Numbered from the stretch's first letter, positions 33,121-45,153 are shown. The stretch: DNA of 64,000 nt from Ascarosepion bandense (GCA_037127315.1 JBBBDQ010001688.1:2822501-2886500), one strand, 5' to 3'. The notes: generated by a model from the letters alone, not told the origin. Numbers and translations are program-made.

Positions 33121-36100
33121 GACCCTACTCTAGACCTCTCTCTATCCACAACTACAACCAGCATGAAATTTAACAAACAAAATAGCAAGCCTAAACCAGC
33201 TAGTCGTAAATCGCCCAAACCTATCTGCGTTACCTTCACAAATATACGAGGTATTCGCAGTAACTTTAATAGTGTAGAGTCTTTCCTTCTAACTAACTAA
33301 CCCGATATCTTAGCTATATGTGAGACTAACCTTGACCCTTCTATCCCCTCTTCAGAGCTGTTCGTTCCTGGTTACCTTCCTCTCTTCAGGAAGGACTCCA
33401 ATGTCCATATGCATGGGCTTGGTGTATATGTCAGCGAACAACTCCCCCTAGCCAGAGTCACATCTCTTGAATCCCTTGATCATTCCTTCATGTGCTTCCG
33501 TCTCACTTCTAAGCTCGGTTAGCTATCTCTTCTTCCTCTACCGCTCCCCCTCCTCCTCTGACTGTACGTTACTTGATTGCATCTCGACTAACATCGACAG
33601 GGCCATTTCTTCTCACCCATCTGCCCATATATTTGTATTTGGCGATTTTAACGCCCACCATACCAAGTGGCTTGAAAATTCAGCCACCGACCTTGCTGGG
33701 ATCCGCACCATGCACTTTTCAATAGCCCAAGCTCTAACGCAAGTGGTGGACTTCCCCACGCATTTCTCTAAAAACCCTAACGGAAGGGACTCTTTACTCG
33801 ACCTTTGTTTTACCTCCATCCCAGACTCCTGCACTACCAGCCAACTCTGCCCCCTTGGAAACTCTGACCACGCCGTAGTCTCCGTAAACATATCAATCCA
33901 CACTAACTCTACCCAAGAAAACCAGACCAGCAGAATATCATACTGCTACCAAAGAGCCGACTGGGACTCGTTCAGGGACTTCCTCTGCGACGTCCCCTGG
34001 AACAACGTCTTTGATCTTCCTGTCGAAGACTGTGCCTCCGAAGTCTCCTCATGGGTTAAGGCTGGCATCGATGCTTTTATCCCTGCCAGAAAATTCCAAC
34101 TAAAACCTAATTCCTCCCCCTGGTTCTCACCCGCTTGCTCGGCCGCTATTGCCCACCGGAACCATTTCTTCCGGCTCTATCGAAGCTGCTCGTCGAACCA
34201 AAACAGGCGCCTTTTCACCTCAGCACGGAACAAGTGTAAAAAAGTACTGAACGAAGCCAAGAGGGCGTTTGCTACCAGAATTAGGCAACGCATAGCATCC
34301 TCTAAGTTTGGCTCCAAAGATTACTGGCGTCTCTGCAAAAGCGTGCTCAGCAGGAACAAGACTTCAATACCCCCACTAATCAATGAATTTGAAGTTCTCA
34401 CCTCCCCAGCCGACAAGGCTGAATGCTTTGCCCGTAAATTCTCAACCAATTCGACACTGGACTCGTTAGGAATACCTACACCAGACTTCCCACCCAGAAC
34501 TAAGGCTCAACTAAATAACGTCCACATTTCACCCTCGCTGGTCGCCAAGATAATTGCGCAACTTGACCCACACAAAGCGAGCGGCGGTGACAGAATCCCA
34601 GTCATAGTACTGAAGAAATGTGCCCCAGAACTCTCCTCTGTCCTCTCTAAACTCTATAACCTCTGCCTATCTGCTTCCTGCTTTCCTGCCTGTTGGAAGT
34701 CCTCCTGCATAGTACCTATATTTAAGAATTCTGGCGAACCCTCAGACCCCGCCAATTACCGTCCTATTAGTCTCCTTCCAATCTTTGGCAAAGTTTTCGA
34801 AGCCATTATCAACGCCGAGGTGATTCAGCACCTTATGACCAACGGGCTTCTCTCTGACAAACAGTATGGGTTTCGCTTCACCAGGTCTACTGCTGATATG
34901 CTAACGACCATTACCGAGTACATATACCAGGCACTCGACAAGAATGGTGAAGCCCGAACTGTTGCCTTGGATATCTCCAAAGCATTCGACAGGGTCTGGC
35001 ATGCTGGCCTCTTGTGCAAACTGCGGAGCTATGGGATAACTGGACATCTGTTTGACCTCATCCAGTCCTTCCTCTCTAACCGCACATTAAAGGTGGTATT
35101 AAATGGGCATGCCTCTCAAAACTACCAGACGAACGCGGGCGTCCCTCAAGGTTCTATCCTAGGTCCCATGCTATTTCTGATCTACATTAATGATCTCCCC
35201 GACACCATTAGATCCCAAGTTGGCATGTATGCCGACGACACAACAATCTACTCCCACATCGATCAGAAACCAGGTCTGGACGACAAAGTGAACCTCGCTG
35301 CCGCACTTGAAAGGGACCTCCAATCCGTAGTGACCTGGGGTAGGAAATGGTTGGTAAATTTCAATGCCTCCAAAACAAAGCTGTTATCAACTAACCACCA
35401 TAGACAATCGCATCTACCTCCCATTAGCATGGGACAGGCTAGCCTCCCAGAGAGTAAAATACTACGCCTCCTTGGCCTTACACTCTCGGCGGACCTCAAA
35501 TGGAATGACTATATTGAATCCATTGCCAAATCTGCTGCTATGAAAGTCGGCTCTCTGTGCAGGGCCCGGAAATTTTTCCCACCTGAAACTATTCTGCACA
35601 TATACAAATCTACCATCCGCCCGTGTATTGAATATTGCTGCCATATCTGGTCGGGTGCCCCTGCTGCTCTCCTTGGGCTTCTTGACAAAATACAAAGGAG
35701 GATATGTAACGTGGTTGATACTGACTTGGCAGACCGGCTGCAGCCGCTCTCACACCGGCGTGATGTAGCTTCCCTGTGCCTCTTCTACAAGTACTTTCAT
35801 GGCTTCTGCTCCGATGAGCTTAGATCACTGGTTCCGCCTAAGCACGAATTTACACGAGATACTAGATTAGCAACTAGGTCCCACCCTTTTACAGTTAAAC
35901 AAATAAGATGTAACCATAAATTCTACTCCAACAGCTTCTTTTCTCGTGCTTCCCGCCTGTGGAACTCCCTTCCACAAGTCTGCTTTCCCGACAGTTACAA
36001 TCTCCAGGTGTTTAAATGTAGGGTCAATAGACACCTATCACACTAACTCCCAACTATTCTCACAACACTCATCTACCCAACCCTCATTCTCGGTATCCTC

Positions 36101-36213
36101 ACCTGCCTATCACCCACCCTCTGTTATTTCCTATATTTAACCAGCCTTTCTCCACTCTACGTAGCCCCCTGCACAGTAGTGGCAGTGACATGCCTTGCTC
36201 GGGGTGAAACGCT

Positions 36214-36247
<34 letters not shown>
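33121..36247 (+). mobile_element. Young, nearly intact jockey-type LINE
   Basis: It is far more GC-rich than its surroundings, has an almost uninterrupted ORF2, a 3' UTR and a poly(A) run (about 36219-36247). It separates repeat parts R2 (31.9-32.45 kb) and R1 (36.26-37.3 kb), consistent with insertion into a pre-existing repeat. Two damaged relatives lie at 2.0-3.6 and 22.8-24.0 kb. I found no clear target-site duplication. Confidence 0.85.
33163..36046 (+). pseudogene. Jockey-type LINE ORF2: endonuclease and reverse transcriptase
   Basis: The natural start is probably ATG 33163 (MKFNKQNSKPKPASRK). The frame gives FTNIRGIRSN, a TAA at 33298, ILAICETNLDP (catalytic Glu) and DHSFMCFRL, then loses a base near 33510 and continues as the 859-codon open frame 33467-36046. 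Residues of that frame: endonuclease FGDFNAHH near 59 and GNSDHAVV near 132; RT motif A LDISKAFDRVW near 501, B PQGSILGPMLFLIY near 560, C YADDTTIYS near 588, and a C-terminal SRLWNSLPQVCFPDSYNLQ tail. No RNase H follows, as in jockey/CR1-type LINEs. Only two lesions are visible, both in the endonuclease N-terminus; RT looks catalytically intact. It encodes the nicking and copying enzyme of a non-LTR retrotransposon. Confidence 0.9.
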
Positions 36248-36249
<2 letters not shown>

Positions 36250-36255
36250 ATTTGT

Positions 36256-37320
36256 ATCAAGCTTTTCAATTTTTGATTAGTAAATATAGTCTTTACTTAA
36301 TAACTTAACCAAATACAAACAGTTACTGGAAGAAATTTAAAAGCTGTTTGAAACTTTATAGATCATCATAATTAGCAAAGAAAAAATGAAAATAATTCTT
36401 GTAAAAATTCATTATTCAGTGAAAAAAAATTTTTTTTTTGACCAAGTGACTGTAGTGTTACTAAAATCACTTAAAAGCTTATCTAAATAAAAAATGGGGT
36501 AGTTTTATTGCATTTTTTGTTTTACTATTTGGAGTAGATTTTCAGAGAAAATATATCAGTTAAGTGCCATACTTGATACACGCTTTGGACGATCATGTCT
36601 CGAAAGAGACATGACTGGTCAGAAGATTATCCCGCAGTAGGTTGGCATTGCTTTCTGCGGTAGACTGTTTGCCAGCCAAGGCTATAGAACCCAATCTGTT
36701 CTAACCCATAACTGGAGAGAAGAGACGAATTAAAATACCTTTCAGGGTATTTGTGCGTAAGTGAATGCGAGGAATTCACCTCAAATTCGGCACCCCGATA
36801 TCTCGATACTGTTTAAAAAAAAAATTTACATTCTTCAACGAGTCCTGCATTTTTAAATTAATAAAGTTTGAAAACATTTCTAAAAAGTAAAAAGTTCATG
36901 AAATTAAGTGTGGGTGGGGTAACAGATGTAAAAAAAAATTAAAGATTTTCTAAAAATAATCATTTAAAAATAACAATTCATTTGTGAATAAAACAATCCT
37001 GAAAGTTTCATTTAAAATAGACAATTATTTCATTTTTGCAAGAATTTCAAAATTAATGTTTTTCACCGCAGAAACAGCGCTATCCTTCCATAATTTTTGA
37101 TGCACCACTGACGCAAAACGAAACAAGATTTCTTACCAAAATTTCGAATGTGTTCGAGAAAGGATTAAAAATTAAAATAATTAAATACTTTGGTTTTTCC
37201 TTTAAGTCTTTAAGAGTATTAATTTAAACAAACAAACATTTTGAGTTGACAATTGAATAAGACTGTTTTTATTAAGATCTTTTTACATCATGTGATGTTT
37301 TTCCAGTTAGTGGACTGAAG
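36256..37320 (+). repeat. Dispersed AT-rich repeat, family R1 copy 2
   Basis: Same landmarks as 10.96-11.78 kb, interrupted by a SINE at 36.56-36.81 kb. Contains TTGATTAGTAAATATAGTC, TTATCTAAATAAAAAATGGG, GGAGTAGATTTTC, CCAAAATTTCGAATGTG. Confidence 0.65.
36556..36810 (-). mobile_element. tRNA-derived SINE inside R1
   Basis: Antisense copy: TCAGTTAAGTGCCATACTTG, hairpin CATGTCTCGAAAGAGACATG, AAGGCTATAGAACCCAATCTG, AGGGTATTTGTGCGTAAGTG. The tRNA head is damaged. Confidence 0.8.
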
Positions 37321-38529
37321 GTTGTTATGGACTAAAGTTTAAAAGTGACTAAAACTAAATACGACCCACTATTTTTATATTAAAAAAGTGCCCAGTTTCG
37401 CATTGTTTTTTTTTAATCGATATCATATTTATAATAAAATAAGTTAATTTTTTAAACAAAAAGTAACGTTACTCATTCATACTCCGAGAAAAGTATAAGA
37501 ATTTTTTTTCAACTAAATAAAAAAAATACACAGAATTTTTAATTCGGTACCCCCCCCTCCCCCCAAAAAATTACTGAATCATTAACTATTTTCTCAGCTG
37601 TCATTACTCAACTGTTACGGATTCGTTATAGTTTTTTTTTGCCTTCGGGTAAAAAAACTGGTATTTCATATGAAGATGAGTATAATAGTTTATTTATAGA
37701 ACTTCTAATTGGCCACACCCAACAAATCTACACAAAATGCACCCACGTCAATAGTTTTTACTTTAACGCTTTCTTGCTAGTCAACTTATGCGTCATTTAT
37801 TGGCGACCTGGACATTGATACATGTTGCTTTTTTTTCAGCTGTTTGCCTTTCCGTTTGGTAAGTAAAACTGACATTATTATTTTATTACCTCATTTTTTA
37901 AGAATCTCATTAGGCTAGACTCCTTACCTTTCCGTTTGGACCTTATTACCTCATTTTTCTCATGAGGCGAGAGAGAGAGACTCCTATTGAATATAAAACA
38001 ATGTTGAAAATTATTGCCTTTTTAAATTTAAGACATTTCCCAATTTTATCAAAACAGTCACTGAAAATGTTTGTTTAGGATATACTTTTTTAAATGGTTA
38101 AGGATTTTTAAAAGTATAACTAATAATAATAATGACTTTTTAGTCATTATAAAAAAATCTGGCTAGGCACTGAAAGATGTTAAAAAAAAAAACGATCTAA
38201 GACTAGGAAAATATAATTTGTTGATGATTCAAGAGATTTTTCTGCGCACTTTTGAAAAAAAATTGACAATAAAAAACGCCCCAAATAAGTAAATTTTATC
38301 GTCATAAATGATGTAAATGAGATTGGATAAAAAAATTTGATAGAAAAATTATTTGCGATCATTAAAAGGGGAGATTTTTGTTTAAGGCCATAAAACAGTG
38401 ACGTAATTTAATTAGCATGAGAAAACTTTGAGAAAAAATTTAAAGGAGGTTTGAAACTTTGTATTGTAAATCATCATAATTAACAAAGAAAAATGAAAAT
38501 TATTGTAAAAATTCAAAATTCATCGAAAA
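37321..38529. other. AT-rich spacer, no gene seen
   Basis: Homopolymer tracts, a C-run at 37549-37564 and a GA run at 37967-37981; no coding or RNA gene recognised. Confidence 0.5.
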
Positions 38530-38630
38530 ACGTCGTATGGCAACAAAGATGAGGACAATAGTCCGAATCAAAATACTGTAAAAAAATACTACCTCATCCT
38601 AGAAATAGACAAATACTAAATTTCTTTTAT
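38530..38630 (+). repeat. Solitary arm of the 13.2-13.7 kb foldback element
   Basis: GGCAACAAAGATGAGGACAA and the following 60 bases match 13660-13740 with moderate divergence. Confidence 0.65.
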
Positions 38631-39039
38631 TTATGATTTTAAAAGTCTCTCAAACAAACAAAAATCTTTATCGGATAAAATTCCGTATTAATTTGAAGAC
38701 TTTAGTTTTTAGTTTAATAAAAAAAAGTTTGTTTTTCGGAGGTTTTTTTTTTCTTTTTACAAGATAGGATTGCAGAAATAGTTTTCTCTCTTAAAAATCA
38801 ATAAAACAACTCTTATTTAATTTTGTGAAATCAAAAGATTAGAAGAGCAGTAAAAAAGAAATGACATTTTGACAAAAACTAAGTCACAAAACAATTTCAA
38901 ATAAAATTTGAAAGCAATGATGAAGTTACTCTTTAAAAAGTACCTGGAGGTGCCTGGGCACTACACAAAGGAAGCTCAGTGCACTATGGTGTTGGAATTT
39001 CGCATAAGGCTTGGGCAGTTTTTTAGTGTTACCTGATAG

Positions 39040-39560
39040 AGAAGGATTAAAAGATTACCATAAGAGAGAGGGATTAAAATAAAGTCATGAAAAAAGATTT
39101 AAAATAATAAGAGAAGGATATTAAAAAGATTACCATAAGACAGGTTGAAAATGAAGTTAAAAAGGATTGGTAAAGAAAAGAGAGAGAGAGATTAGCACAG
39201 ATAAAGGTAGAGAGAAGGTTTAGAGAGACGAGACAGGGTAAAATACTAGATTAGAGAAAAAAAGAATTAGTATTTAACATTTTAGAGAAAAAAGACTTAG
39301 GGTAGGGAGACTTGATAGGGATTAATATATTATGGATTAGAAGAGAAAGATTAGCATAGGAAGATTAGATAGAGATTTATATATTAGAATAGGTGGACAG
39401 AAGAATTTGCATAAGGATTATAGATAGAGGAAGAAAGGATTAACATAATAGTCTAGTCAAGGATTAAAAAATATTAACACAGAAAGAGGTTTAGCATAAG
39501 GAGATTAGATAGAGATTAAAATATTAGCATAGATAAAAGGAGTGATGATGATTAGGAGAC
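39040..39560 (+). repeat. Degenerate minisatellite (GGATTAGCATAAGGAGATTA type)
   Basis: Units of roughly 45-50 bases built from AGATTAGATAGAGATTAA, ATATTAGCATAG and GGATTA recur with drift. The same repeat lies in reverse complement at 49.84-50.06 kb. Strong purine-strand bias. Confidence 0.65.
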
Positions 39561-40744
39561 TATATTTTTAGAATCTACTTATATTTAGTAGAGACTGAAT
39601 GAGTATAGGTTGTGATGTGATGGTATCATGAAACAGTAATGCAATGTTAGCTGTGATATAGCTATAAGCTAAGACAGAACGATAAAATTTAAATAAAGAA
39701 ATAAAAATTCTGATGTGTTATTCTTATTTTGTTTCTACAAAGAGCTCACTCTCACCATCTCTCTTTTTGAGGCACCCTGATATTCATAAAATGAAACCCT
39801 AATTTGTGAAAGTAGAATGCAGTGTAGTTATTGGCAGACTGCAATTGAGAAGGACAAACAGACAGAAATAAAACTTTGATGAACATTGAACACTAAGAAA
39901 AATATATTGATAAAAACAGTGTGAGAGATGAAAACACTAGAGATGGGAGGATATTTTTTAATATAATCTTTTGAAACACATAAATAACTTTATTCATAGA
40001 ATGTGTGTGTCATATATATAAATACCGTGTGTTATTGTAGGAATTACTTTTCAACATTTAACTTAATTTCTTTATTAAATGCATTCATAAATTTACAGTA
40101 TAAATTTGTTTGACTAAATCCACATGTTTTTGTTTTCTTTTTGAGATTCAGTGGTAAAAATGTAATTAATTCACAAATAATTATTTGTTAATAATTTACT
40201 TAATCCCCTATCTTTTATGAGCTATTTGCTTTATTTTTTTTTGTAAAACCAATTTTTTATTGTTGAAAACAGTCTTGTGTCTGTTTTATTAAAACCAGAA
40301 AGGTTTACCTTAAATTATAACCCAACATAACTGAGTTGACTTTCAATGCTATGAAAAGGACAAACATTTTATGAGAAATATAGATTCAAGCAAAAAAAAA
40401 AAAAAAAAATGCATAAAGATAATGAAAATACAAAAAACTCTGATGTGGCAGTTACTAGACTTGAGAAAAATTGTTTTCTTAAATAAATTAAGAGTTTACT
40501 AATGTCACCTGAAAACAGTACTGGCTACTTAGTCAATGAATGCCAAATGTTTCCTTATATGGAAATACTATTACCATCGCCATTCTGAACTTGCCCACCT
40601 CCACATATTTTCTTTTATTCATCATTCTTAGCTTTATATTGATAACCTCCCTTGGTTATCACCCACTTTTTATGTAAAAATGTAGCCATCTTGTTTGTTC
40701 ATTAAATTCTGATGTCTTCTTAACACTTCATTTGAAATTAAAGG
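39561..40744. other. AT-rich spacer, no gene seen
   Basis: Only short, low-complexity frames. An A-run lies at 40394-40409. Confidence 0.5.
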
Positions 40745-41060
40745 TGTTTACTGTTGAGTTTGTTGTGCAAATTCAAGATGAGCTAAGAAGTGCTGATTAT
40801 GAGAATATATAGAAAAAGATCTAAAACAACAATTCCTATGTATGCGATTAAAAATATTAAACGGTGACAATTTATACATTGCACCCTGTATAGAAAAGAT
40901 AATGGTTGACTCTAGTTTTGAAAAGGTTAAAACTGTAGCAATCAAGGAGACATTCACTCAGAAGTCGATTCCATAAAGAAGCTGTTCTTAGGAAGAAGCT
41001 GCCTTATTGATGGAATATGAAAAGAATGGGGAGGATTTGTTCCAGCATGTGGCTTGGCGA
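40745..41060 (-). pseudogene. LINE 3'-end coding fragment
   Basis: The minus strand reads FLRTASLWNRLLSECL then DCYSFNLFKTRVNHYLFY, the conserved C-terminus of many non-LTR RTs (compare SRLWNSLPQVCFPDSYNL in the 33-36 kb element). The RT core is absent. Confidence 0.65.
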
Positions 41061-41689
41061 CTTTTAGCTGTGAAGAGTCTGAATTGCTGGAGTTAATGAA
41101 TGTAGCTTATCAGAACTTTTGTTATGGAAATAGCAGAATAGCAGGTTGGAATAAATGTATGGGTGTTTGAATAAGAGGAGGGTGTGTGAATAAGTGGAGG
41201 GTTCATGAATAAGAGGGAGAGTATTGAAATAAGAGCAGTGTGGTGGGGGTTTTTTTTCCACAAATTAATAAGTTGTATTACAATTTTAGAGTAGAAACAC
41301 TGAAAAGAGTGAGAGACAGACGTTTGTTAAAGGGTGGCATTTATTTGTATAACACATTCAGCCTATATTATTAGCCCACCACATAGCTAAGCTACTAATA
41401 CTTGTATGTTTTGATGTGTGTGTGTGTGTAAGAGAGAGAAAGAATCCATTTATAGGAATTCCATATGCTTTTCAGTCAAAACAGGTGCAAAATAGAGTCC
41501 TAAGAAAATAATAAATATTTAATTTTTCATCTGACACAATAAAAGAAGAAAACTCCAAACAAACAAGCAAAAAGATTTTAAGACGTGCATTTTTTTTTTC
41601 CTTCTGAATGTCTAAAATGTGAAGAGTGGCTTATAGAATCCACTCTTTCACAATTATAAAATATCAGCTTCTTTCTTTCATGCAGTATA

Positions 41690-42335
41690 TAATTTCAGGA
41701 TGCTGGTGATCGTGGCTCTTCACAACTCTTTACCTTTTGTTATTCAGTTTAATTTTTGACTCATTACCGTTTCTTTTCGTCTGTTCTGACTTCTATTCAC
41801 AATAACTCATTTCCTAGATGACTCACTGTTTTACCTACTTTCCTTTACTTTCAACATGTCCTGTGAGTTTTCAGTTCTCTAGGCCTTCTTTCCTCATGTA
41901 TATCAGAAATGTCTCAGAACCATATGTCACTTCAAATATCATCTGTAAGGAAATTGTTCAGCATTTACTGCCATATTAGAGATTAGATATTACATAGCAG
42001 TTCAGCACTTTTCTTTGTTTTTAATATTTTCCTATCTCTTGATATTTTTGCTTAGTTTTTAAAAGGCATCTTTTGTTATGTATTTTTGAATTTCAATATC
42101 ACTTTTTCTATTGTTTATTACTGTACTACTGAAATGGTTAAATTTCTGTACTTACTTGATTTTGACATACTTATCTTAGGATGTTTATTTTGTTTGATAA
42201 CCATAACTTGTTTTTTTATAGTTAATAGCCCTTCTGGCTTTCCTCTACTACCTTGTCTAAGTGTTCTTTTAGTTTTTGTTCCGAGTTTGCCATTAACACA
42301 AAGTCATCCACATATTTTGTTCATTGATAATAAAT
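41690..42335 (-). pseudogene. LINE RT motif C to C-terminus, copy 1
   Basis: Minus strand, 42335 downward: YVDDFVLMANSEQKLKEHLD then KVVEESQKG (RT motif C, about 42215-42310), MRKEGLEN-like tail near 41900 and WRATITSILK near 41720. This is the order of an RTE-type LINE C-terminal half. Multiple shifts. Confidence 0.65.
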
Positions 42336-42419
42336 CCTGGTAGGACTTAGAATTGTTTTGCTAGATAGGTTAATTAATCCAGGGAAAAAAACATCTTTGT
42401 GTTACTTTATTCATATCAT

Positions 42420-43250
42420 TCATTTATATGCTGTGTCTCTTCAGAATGTTGGTGGTCATGGCTCATCACAGCTTCCTATTCTTTGTAGCTCTAAAGCAAT
42501 AATTGTTCCCTTACTATCTCTTCCAGTTTCTGTTCTGCCATCCATTTAGACAAGCTTCTTGGGTCGGTTACTTGCTATTTCCCCTCCACCCTTCTTACCA
42601 TGAAAAGCTTATGACAACATCATATTGAAATACATGTTCTTGTATGATCACAAAAGTTAAGCAATGTCAAACCTGGTCAATAGCTAAATTGGTAACCACT
42701 TAGGAATACCATGTGCTGTAAGCTTGAATATACAGGTGATATAATAGATAATGGCCCAGAATTGTTAATTGGAGAGCCAAGTTCCAATTCCCTTTGGGTT
42801 CATTACATTCATTTACAAGTAAATACCCATGGGAAAGGTATAAATCTATCTTCTCTCCCTGCTATGGGTTAATTAGTAAGACTTGTACCACTAATTCATT
42901 ATTATCTCAAAAGAAATTCTTACAATCTAAAAATATTAAATAACCGGCAAAGGGTTGATAAGCCATAAAAACAAGTCAACCAACAAAAAGAATCTTGCCA
43001 TCATAATGTCCTGTCAGTGTGAAATTTTCCAGTCCCCTTTTCCTCATTATGCATTTCTAGAATTTAAGCTATCTTGTTTTTTGTTCTTAGTCTAAGTACA
43101 AATGTCTTTTTTGTTCTGATGTTTTTTTTAAATGTTCAATCCATGGTATTCTCGGTATCCTTCTGTAGACTCATATCTGTTACCTCAAGTCTCCTCTTCA
43201 CCTGTGAGGAAACTGTCCAACATTCAGTGGCATATCAGAAGAATGATATA
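42420..43250 (-). pseudogene. LINE C-terminal half, copy 2, split by a SINE
   Basis: The minus strand from 43250 reads ECWTVSSQVKRRLEVTDMSL, KKTFVLRLRTKNKIA, HNEEKG, then (after the SINE at 42.60-42.98 kb) KWMAEQ-like and RATKNRKL peptides. Same family as copy 1 next door and the scrap at 24.1 kb. Confidence 0.65.
42605..42984 (+). mobile_element. Composite 5S-tRNA SINE, older copy
   Basis: 42605-42725 matches 5S rRNA (ATGACAACATCATATTGAAA, AAAGTTAAGCAATG, AGGAATACCATGTGCTGTAA). The following segment (about 42735-42870) is a decayed tRNA-type SINE module with GGGAAAGGTATAAATCT, and it ends GGTTGATAAGCCATAAAAAC then TCAACCAAC. Same order as 21.63-22.11 kb. Confidence 0.75.
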
Positions 43251-43256
43251 ACAGTA

Positions 43257-43267
43257 TAGAATTCTAT
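43257..43267. repeat. Left 11-bp target-site duplication
   Basis: TAGAATTCTAT, repeated exactly at 43542-43552 around the 5S-derived SINE. Confidence 0.85.
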
Positions 43268-43541
43268 GTCTACGGGTATATCGTGTTGAATACACCAGTT
43301 CCCGACTGGTCACCAAAATTAAGCAACATCGAGTCTGGTCAGTACTTAAATGGGTGACCATTTAGGAATACCAGGTGCTGTAAACGTAAGGACCAAGAAT
43401 GATCCACCGGTCCTCCAGGTTTGGGGGTTGGATGCAGGGCTAACAACCCTGCCCTGTAAAAAATAGTTTGTTAAAAAAACAGCAACAAAAAGTTGCTGCC
43501 CTATGCACCATCTGAGTGTGATGGATAAATGATGATGATGA
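43268..43541 (+). mobile_element. 5S rRNA-derived SINE (SINE3 type) with perfect TSD
   Basis: Head 43268-43387 is 5S-like: GTCTACGGGTATATCGTGTT, AAATTAAGCAACATCGAGTC, GGTCAGTACTTAAATGGGTG, AATACCAGGTGCTGTAAACG. The body differs from the composite copies (GGGCTAACAACCCTGCCCTG) and ends in a (GAT)n tail. An 11-bp duplication flanks it exactly. 5S promoters drive pol III transcription of SINE3 elements. Confidence 0.85.
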
Positions 43542-43552
43542 TAGAATTCTAT
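43542..43552. repeat. Right 11-bp target-site duplication
   Basis: TAGAATTCTAT, exact copy of 43257-43267, directly after the (GAT)n tail. Confidence 0.85.
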
Positions 43553-43854
43553 CTTATTTCTTAATTGAAATTACTGTCCATATCTGTTAAGTATACTTAA
43601 TGGTAACTTTGTCCCAAGAGCAGATTCAGAAGAAGTTTCACAAGGAATTCGAACCTTATTAATACTTTACAAGATTATGCTACTGATCAGAATATTATAA
43701 CAGGCCAATTATTTTTTCATTTCTGTGGTGTTTAAGTAAGAAAAAAAAAATAAATGTATCCTGGAAATAGTAGCCCTGCCCCTCAGAAATGTTACCATTG
43801 CATTGGAATGGGCAGAAATAGAAAAAAAATTAGAATGTCTGTAGCTTGTCTGGA

Positions 43855-44069
43855 GTCAGTCAGTTAAGTGCCATATGTGATACATGCTTGGGCGATCATG
43901 AAAGATCAGTGAAAGTCAATCATGTCTTGAAAGAGACATGACTGATTTGGCAGAAGATCATCCCACAGTAGTTTGCCATTGCTTTCTGCAGTAGACTGGT
44001 TGCCAACCAAGGCTATAGAACCCAATCTGTCCTGTTATTTAACCCATAACTGGAAGGAATAGACAGATT
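43855..44069 (-). mobile_element. tRNA-derived SINE, head missing
   Basis: Antisense TCAGTTAAGTGCCATATGTG, an extra ~20-base duplication near 43900, GGCTATAGAACCCAATCTG and CCCATAACTGGAAGGAA; stops before the tRNA head. Confidence 0.8.
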
Positions 44070-44219
44070 GTACTTGTTTGTAAAGATGGTCTGATATCAC
44101 AATTTTGTTCTGTGAATACACACAATATATTATGTAACAATAAACAAACCATAAATTTCCACCCTGTGTCATAATTTCTATTCTTTAATTTTATATCTGA
44201 GCTAAAATTTGTACAAATA

Positions 44220-44735
44220 CAGGGTGTCTATAAAGTATGTGTGCACTTTAAAAAATTTATAACTATTTGTATTTGCGATAGAGAAATAATTTATAAAAAG
44301 GATTAGAAAGTAAATCTATATTTTTAAAGGTTTTATTGAAATTTTATTTAAGTTTCCACATGTCCTCCATCATTAGCAATACAAAGGGTAATATGATTTT
44401 GCAGTTCACGGAAAACATTTGACAACTGATTTACAAAATCACATTAGTTATTTTAGCTTTCAAATCTTCTAATGAACTAAGTTTGGTTGTATACACAATT
44501 GTTTTCACATGAAAAAAATCTAATGGAGTCAAATCTGGCGAACATGGATGCCAATAAAATGGTCCACCATCTGTTAGGAAATTCCTGATTTAGAAACTGT
44601 CTAACACACAGAGCAAAGTGACAAGAAGCTCTATTTTCTTGAAAAACTGTATTAGCTTTCAGGTTTATAGATTATTTCTATCACAAATAAAGTTATAATT
44701 TTTTAAAGTGCACAAGGACTTTATAGACACTGTGT
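44220..44735 (-). mobile_element. Internally deleted Tc1/mariner element, copy 2
   Basis: TIRs CAGGGTGTCTATAAAG and, on the other end in reverse, CACAGTGTCTATAAAG. The minus strand encodes QQDGASCHFALCVRQFLNQE and FPNRWW, then frameshifted SPDLTPLDFF-like remains, the C-terminal catalytic region of a Tc1/mariner transposase. No SINE inside, so it shows the empty site of the 30.3 kb copy. Confidence 0.85.
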
Positions 44736-45153
44736 GTGTGTGTGTGTAAGCCATGAGTTGAAACAAAAAAGTACCAAAAAAATGGAAGATGGAATTGTAT
44801 TTTTTATTTAATAACTAAAAAAAGATATTAAACAAAAGATAAAAATTAATTTAAAATGTAATTTTTTAGAATAAAATAAAAATGTTAATTTTAAAACAAA
44901 ATCAGTAATCTTTTTACTGTTCAATCTATCTGCTTATTTTGATGTCTGATAAAATGATGTAATGTTGCCCATTAAATCTTAATTTCAAACAATTCAGCTG
45001 AATGTGTAAGGAGAAGCTAAAACATTAACTAAAATATCATGGGCATTTGGCAGAACAAGAGTAACTAAAAGCAGTTTTTTTTTTCATTATTCTTGCATTC
45101 CAATGACTACTTGTAAAATCTGTGATACTGATAAAGTCAAAATGCTGATGTAT

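Noticed and set aside
33613..33903. 96-codon minus-strand ORF, and other opposite-strand ORFs inside LINEs
   Set aside because: Antisense shadows of the retrotransposon frame, with no independent domain.
39040..39560. CRISPR-like or satellite array
   Set aside because: Units drift in length and sequence, and there are no conserved repeats with unique spacers; a decayed minisatellite in animal DNA.
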